Below are positions 6,378 to 9,388 of a stretch of 9,388 nucleotides of DNA, piece after piece (within the stretch, counting starts at the first letter, position 1; the number at the start of each line of letters is the position of its first letter). Made by a program: the position numbers and the translations under genes. Under the pieces are notes generated by a model that was given only the letters and a program-made list of their open reading frames with translations, ran no database searches and was not told the origin of the DNA. This DNA is from Gammaproteobacteria bacterium. GTDB lineage: Bacteria; Pseudomonadota; Gammaproteobacteria; DAOWEP01. The DNA lies in contig DAOWEP010000197.1 of the NCBI GenBank assembly GCA_030638455.1, positions 1-9,388 on the forward strand, read 5' to 3'.

Positions 6378-6383
6378 TATAAT
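6378..6383 (+). promoter_or_regulatory. Possible sigma-70 -10 element (TATAAT) upstream of the lipoprotein gene
   Basis: A perfect TATAAT lies just after the terminator and about 94 nt before the lipoprotein start codon. No good -35 hexamer is found 16-18 nt upstream, and the area is AT-rich, so this may be chance. Confidence 0.25.
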
Positions 6384-6476
6384 GACTAGCCCACGAAGAA
6401 TGACACTGGTTTTTATTTTGACTGTAGACTATTCATCACCATGGCTTTAGTTGTGAATGTTTTTGAGGATTTTTCT

Positions 6477-7070
6477 ATGATTTGGTCAAGACAGGTATAC
6501 CGGATACAGCTTTCTATTCAGGTTGCAATCATTGCGTTCATGGTTGTACTTGCTGGGTGCGTAAATCAGCCAGAAAAGAGCGGTCGCGCAGTAAGTTCTG
6601 ACAAGATAAAAAAAGAGCCCAACAAAAAAGCCCTGATAGGGAAAGTCACTAAAAGGGGTTTATATGAAGTAATAAGAAGTGGCGGACTGGTGGATAGTCC
6701 TAATACCAGTACCGGCAAGGCCATTTCAAAGCCGGTTATTCAACTGGTCAGGCAAACAGACCGCATCCCTTTGGTCAAGGATGCGCATATGTCCCTCCAG
6801 TATCGCATCTGGAATCTCCCGGAACGGCCGGCATATACCAAACTCAGAAGGGTATTGAAGCATCCTCCGATGAAATTACCAGATGGTACGGTCACAACTG
6901 GTTCTGATTATATGATCACCGGGAAAGTACTCTATGGTCAGGTTGTCGCCTACACTGGATACGGCCTGAACGAAGATTACGAAATGGTAGAGGGTGACTG
7001 GATTTTTCAGATCTGGTATGAGGACAAGAAAATGATTGAGCAGACGTTTACCACCTATTGGCCAAAGTAA
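6477..7070 (+). CDS. DUF3859-like outer-envelope lipoprotein
   Basis: The start chosen is the ATG at 6477, with GAGGA at 6465-6469 and a 7-nt spacer. The more upstream ATG at 6441 has no ribosome-binding site and would spoil the signal peptide. The 197-residue product begins with MIWSRQVYRIQLSIQ, a hydrophobic stretch and the lipobox VLAGC, so it should be lipidated on Cys29 and anchored in a membrane facing the periplasm. The remainder matches the pattern of DUF3859: a RGLYEV opening, STGK, QTDRIPLVKDAHMSLQYRIW, a HPPMKLPDG segment and YGLNEDYEMVEGDWIFQIWY before KKMIEQTF. The family has no established function. It has its own space between a strong terminator and msrQ, and no operon partner is evident. 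The residues after the signal (about 38-55) are rich in Lys and Ser and look disordered. Confidence 0.8.
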   Translation: MIWSRQVYRIQLSIQVAIIAFMVVLAGCVNQPEKSGRAVSSDKIKKEPNKKALIGKVTKRGLYEVIRSGGLVDSPNTSTGKAISKPVIQLVRQTDRIPLVKDAHMSLQYRIWNLPERPAYTKLRRVLKHPPMKLPDGTVTTGSDYMITGKVLYGQVVAYTGYGLNEDYEMVEGDWIFQIWYEDKKMIEQTFTTYWPK

Positions 7071-7263
7071 CATTCAGTTTAAACACCGGCCTAACTAACC
7101 GTTGCACATTCATGTTGCAAAGCTACTCCCGCGTCAATCGTAAATACTAAATCATCACGCTGGATAGATCCCGGTTCATTGTTTTCACCAAAAATAAAAA
7201 CATAAATATTTAATGGCTATGCAGAGGAAGTGGCATCCCTGTATAGTGGCGTGGAACTGCAAA

Positions 7264-7286
7264 AATACTTTTAACCTGAAAGTATT
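7264..7286. repeat. 8-bp inverted repeat upstream of msrQ
   Basis: AATACTTT (7264-7271) and AAAGTATT (7279-7286) are exact reverse complements with a 7-nt centre, 40-60 nt before the msrQ start codon. It could be an operator or a weak stem-loop. The sequence is AT-rich and chance cannot be excluded. The rest of the 255-nt gap (7071-7325) shows nothing recognisable. Confidence 0.3.
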
Positions 7287-7325
7287 GATTGGTTTGTTTG
7301 TGTAATCCTGGATTAATATGTACTA

Positions 7326-7907
7326 ATGACAAAAGTCGTTAAGCCAATATTATTTTTACTCTGCCTCGTGCCTTTCGGCTTTCTTTTGCTTGATGTGCTT
7401 ACCGAGAGTCTGGGTGCAAAACCAGTAGAGGCAATCACTCATAGAACGGGTGACTGGACGTTACGATTTCTCCTTATTTCTCTGTCAGTTACACCACTTC
7501 GACAGATGTTTGGCTGGCGCAGCCTGAACCATTACCGGCGCACGCTGGGCCTGTATGCATTCTTTTATGCCTGCCTGCATTTTCTTACCTATTTCGTTCT
7601 TGATTTGTCTTTCATGCTGGAAGACGTGGTAGAGGATGTTTTGAAACGACCGTATATTGCCATCGGTTTTCTTGCTTTTTTAATGCTGGTGCCTTTGGCA
7701 GTAACGTCTACCAATGCCATGATGCGAACACTGGGTAATAATTGGGTCAGGTTACATAAAATGATTTATGTAATTGCAATGCTTGGTGTGTTTCACTATT
7801 TATGGCTGGTTAAAGACGACATACTTGAGCCTGTACTTTATGCAGCCATCCTTATCGTGTTGTTAGTTACACGTGTGTATTACTCAAGAGTGCAGCAAGA
7901 CAGGTAA
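7326..7907 (+). CDS. msrQ: Heme-binding membrane subunit of the MsrPQ methionine sulfoxide reductase
   Basis: MsrQ (formerly YedZ) is an inner-membrane b-type cytochrome that passes electrons from the respiratory chain or flavin reductase to periplasmic MsrP, which repairs oxidised methionines. The 193-residue protein fits the family, with about six hydrophobic helices. Conserved features are GDWTLRFLLISLSVTPLR (about 42-59), RRTLGLYAFFYACLHFLTYF (71-90), the RPYIAIGF loop, TSTNAMMRTLG and VRLHKMIYVIAMLGVFHYLW. His85, His144 and His157 have nearly the spacing of the heme-ligating histidines of E. coli MsrQ (91, 151, 164). The start has no clear Shine-Dalgarno sequence, but it aligns with the family N-terminus and no in-frame upstream start is better. 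The usual partner gene msrP is not next to it; upstream is the DUF3859 lipoprotein and downstream a convergent PilZ gene. Confidence 0.93.
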   Translation: MTKVVKPILFLLCLVPFGFLLLDVLTESLGAKPVEAITHRTGDWTLRFLLISLSVTPLRQMFGWRSLNHYRRTLGLYAFFYACLHFLTYFVLDLSFMLEDVVEDVLKRPYIAIGFLAFLMLVPLAVTSTNAMMRTLGNNWVRLHKMIYVIAMLGVFHYLWLVKDDILEPVLYAAILIVLLVTRVYYSRVQQDR

Positions 7908-7934
7908 AAGAGAATAGGTAGCTATTAGATAAAT

Positions 7935-7966
7935 AAAAAAGAACCGCTAAAAACTGGATAGTGTTC
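7935..7966 (-). terminator. Possible intrinsic terminator of the PilZ gene
   Basis: On the minus strand, GAAC-A-CTA pairs with TAG-CG-GTTC (window positions 7941-7966) with a small internal bulge. Six T residues (complement of 7935-7940) follow. The stem is short and overlaps the PilZ stop codon, so this is a moderate call. On the + strand it also sits between convergent msrQ and PilZ genes. Confidence 0.4.
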
Positions 7967-8357
7967 AGGCGCTTTTATATAACTGCTTATCCAGAAATGT
8001 CTCCAGGTGTTCTGTATCTTCAAAATCCAGATAATTCAAGCCCAGGTGATAGGTATCTTGTGCAAGACGTCTTGAGACCACCAGCCGGCAACGTATTTCC
8101 ACTTTGTTTTTTGAATGTTTGGTAGCAGGGATCTTCAGCTGAACATTGAGCTCTACGGGCTGTCCGGGTTTTTCTTTTTCGTGATCGAGTATGAGTTGTT
8201 GTTGTGTCAGGTGGTTGCATTCAATCTGTATGCCTTCGAGTGACATATCCAGTGAAGTGGCAGGCAAGACCTTGCCATCTGGACTGATAATCTTAAGTGG
8301 CAGCCTTGCCCTGATTCTTGGGTACTGTCTTTTTTCTTTTCTTAGGATGTTTGGCAC
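7965..8357 (-). CDS. PilZ-domain protein (probable c-di-GMP receptor)
   Basis: This 130-residue protein is essentially a single PilZ domain. The c-di-GMP-binding RxxxR motif is present as R10-QYP-R14, and the second motif DxSxxG as DMSLEG (37-42), both at the usual spacing. It ends with HLGLNYLDF and a short helical tail. Such single-domain proteins bind c-di-GMP and alter motility, pili or exopolysaccharide machinery through partner proteins; the partner here is unknown. The start is a GTG at 8355-8357, with AAGGT about 9 nt upstream on the minus strand. No ATG occurs before the RxxxR motif. It lies 75 nt downstream of ettA on the same strand, so read-through from ettA is possible. It converges with msrQ. 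Confidence 0.9.
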   Translation of the reverse strand: MPNILRKEKRQYPRIRARLPLKIISPDGKVLPATSLDMSLEGIQIECNHLTQQQLILDHEKEKPGQPVELNVQLKIPATKHSKNKVEIRCRLVVSRRLAQDTYHLGLNYLDFEDTEHLETFLDKQLYKSA

Positions 8358-8388
8358 TGACTAATTACCTTAAAATACATAATGTTAT

Positions 8389-8404
8389 AGCTATAAGAAT
8401 AGCT
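8389..8404. repeat. Short perfect hairpin between ettA and the PilZ gene
   Basis: AGCTAT (8389-8394) and ATAGCT (8399-8404) can form a 6-bp stem with a 4-nt loop in the 75-nt gap. There is no T run after it on either strand, so it is unlikely to be an efficient terminator. It might be an operator or chance. Confidence 0.3.
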
Positions 8405-8432
8405 CCATGTACTTGTTATCGTCAGTTTTTGG

Positions 8433-9388
8433 CTAAGCTTTAAGGCGTTTGTATTTTATCCTGTGCGGCTGATCTGCCTGGTCACCGAGTCTGCGTTTTC
8501 GATCTGTTTCATAGTCGGCGTAGTTTCCTTCAAACCAGGTCGCCTTGCTGTCGCCCTCAAAGGCCAGCATGTGGGTGGCGATCCGATCCAGGAACCAGCG
8601 ATCATGCGAAATAACTACAATACAACCCGGGAAGGCCAGCAGGGCTTCTTCCAGTGCGCGCAGGGTCTCAATATCCAGGTCATTGGTAGGCTCGTCGAGC
8701 AGTAGAACATTTCCTCCGCTTTTCAATAGCTTGGCGAGATGCAGGCGGTTGCGTTCACCGCCAGAGAGGTGTTTTACATGTTTTTGCTGATCCGAGCCAC
8801 GGAAGTTGAAGCGGCTAGCATAGGCACGTGAACTGATTTCATAAGTACCGATGGTGATGACATCGAGGCCATCCGAGATTTCCTCCCAAACGGTTTTGTC
8901 ACCATCCAGGCTGTCGCGGCTCTGGTCTACATAGGAGAGTTGCACGGTATCACCAAAGCGGATCTCGCCGTCATCCGGTTTTTCTTCCCCGGTCATCATA
9001 CGAAACATGGTGGTTTTACCGGCCCCGTTTGGTCCGATCACACCCACAATGCCACCGCGCGGCAGGTTAAAGTTCAGATCGTCCACTAACAGGCGTTCAC
9101 CAAAGCCCTTGCGCACATGGGTTGCCTCAATCACCAGATCACCCAATCTCGGCCCCGGTGGTATATAGAGTTCATTGGTCTCGTTACGCTTCTGAAAATC
9201 CTGCGAGTTCAGTTCTTCAAAGCGGGCGATACGTGCCTTGCTCTTGGCATGTCGTCCCTTAGCATTGGAGCGCACCCATTCCAGCTCTGATTTCATGGCC
9301 TTGATGTGTGAAAGTTCTTGTTTTTCCTCCATTTCCAGGCGTTCTTCCTTCTGCTCCAACCAGGAGGAATAATTGCCTTCCCACGGGA
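8433..9388 (-). CDS. ettA: Energy-dependent translational throttle protein EttA, C-terminal part (partial)
   Basis: EttA is an ABC-F ATPase that binds the ribosomal E site and gates the first steps of elongation according to ATP/ADP level. The frame is open through the window edge, so the start and the first ATPase domain lie outside; 317 of the usual 555 or so residues are seen. The visible part begins PWEGNYSSWLEQKEERL, the interdomain arm, then ELEWVRSNAKGRHAKSKARIARFEEL in several blocks matching E. coli EttA. The second ATPase domain has Walker A GPNGAGKT (window 9012-9035), signature LSGGERNR, Walker B NVLLLDEPTND and the switch ISHDRWFLD. It ends with RIKYKRLKA. A TTG at 9359 is internal and not a start. 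No breaks are seen. The downstream PilZ gene is in the same orientation. Confidence 0.97.
   Translation of the reverse strand, partial: PWEGNYSSWLEQKEERLEMEEKQELSHIKAMKSELEWVRSNAKGRHAKSKARIARFEELNSQDFQKRNETNELYIPPGPRLGDLVIEATHVRKGFGERLLVDDLNFNLPRGGIVGVIGPNGAGKTTMFRMMTGEEKPDDGEIRFGDTVQLSYVDQSRDSLDGDKTVWEEISDGLDVITIGTYEISSRAYASRFNFRGSDQQKHVKHLSGGERNRLHLAKLLKSGGNVLLLDEPTNDLDIETLRALEEALLAFPGCIVVISHDRWFLDRIATHMLAFEGDSKATWFEGNYADYETDRKRRLGDQADQPHRIKYKRLKA

Noticed and set aside
7213..7305. A 30-residue open frame (MAMQRKWHPCIVAWNCKN...) upstream of msrQ
   Set aside because: No ribosome-binding site, no recognisable motif, and an 8-bp inverted repeat lies inside it. Too weak to call.
1..9388. CRISPR array, tRNA, insertion sequence or phage remnants
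   Set aside because: No regularly spaced repeats, cloverleaf-like sequences, transposase motifs or integrase motifs were seen on either strand.

Overview
The window looks like chromosomal DNA of a gammaproteobacterium of moderate GC content. The evidence is the order of a short HisZ-like gene tail followed by purA, an EttA-type ABC-F protein very close to the E. coli protein, and an MsrQ, a PilZ protein and a DUF3859 lipoprotein of proteobacterial type. The genus cannot be named from this sequence. No tRNA, rRNA, CRISPR array, insertion sequence or phage gene was seen.

Layout. Positions 1-1426 hold the last residues of a probable hisZ and a complete purA on the + strand. A PAS-containing histidine kinase (1502-2668, - strand) converges on purA; no response regulator is present. 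After an AT-rich spacer (2669-3021) comes an ECF sigma factor (3022-3573), followed 4 nt later by a membrane-bound anti-sigma-like protein (3578-4309) whose periplasmic part is a DsrE/F-like domain. After a second spacer, a large cysteine-rich exported protein with beta-propeller-like segments is encoded at 4651-6267 and closed by a strong intrinsic terminator. Next are a DUF3859 lipoprotein (6477-7070), an msrQ without msrP (7326-7907), a PilZ protein (7965-8357, -) and the C-terminal part of ettA (8433 to the window end, -).

The most interesting part is 2950-6360. The region upstream of the sigma gene and the region upstream of the exported-protein gene share GGAATAAA-N16-TCTAGT, with identical spacing and an unrelated spacer. 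This looks like the -35/-10 pair of one ECF sigma factor. The inferred circuit is that the sigma factor drives its own sigma/anti-sigma operon and the exported cysteine-rich protein. The anti-sigma holds it at the membrane and reads a periplasmic signal through its DsrE/F-like domain. The motifs and domains are visible in the sequence; the wiring and the sulfur- or redox-linked signal are inferences.

The other genes are mostly ordinary housekeeping or envelope functions: AMP synthesis (purA), translation control (ettA), c-di-GMP binding (PilZ) and repair of oxidised periplasmic methionines (msrQ).
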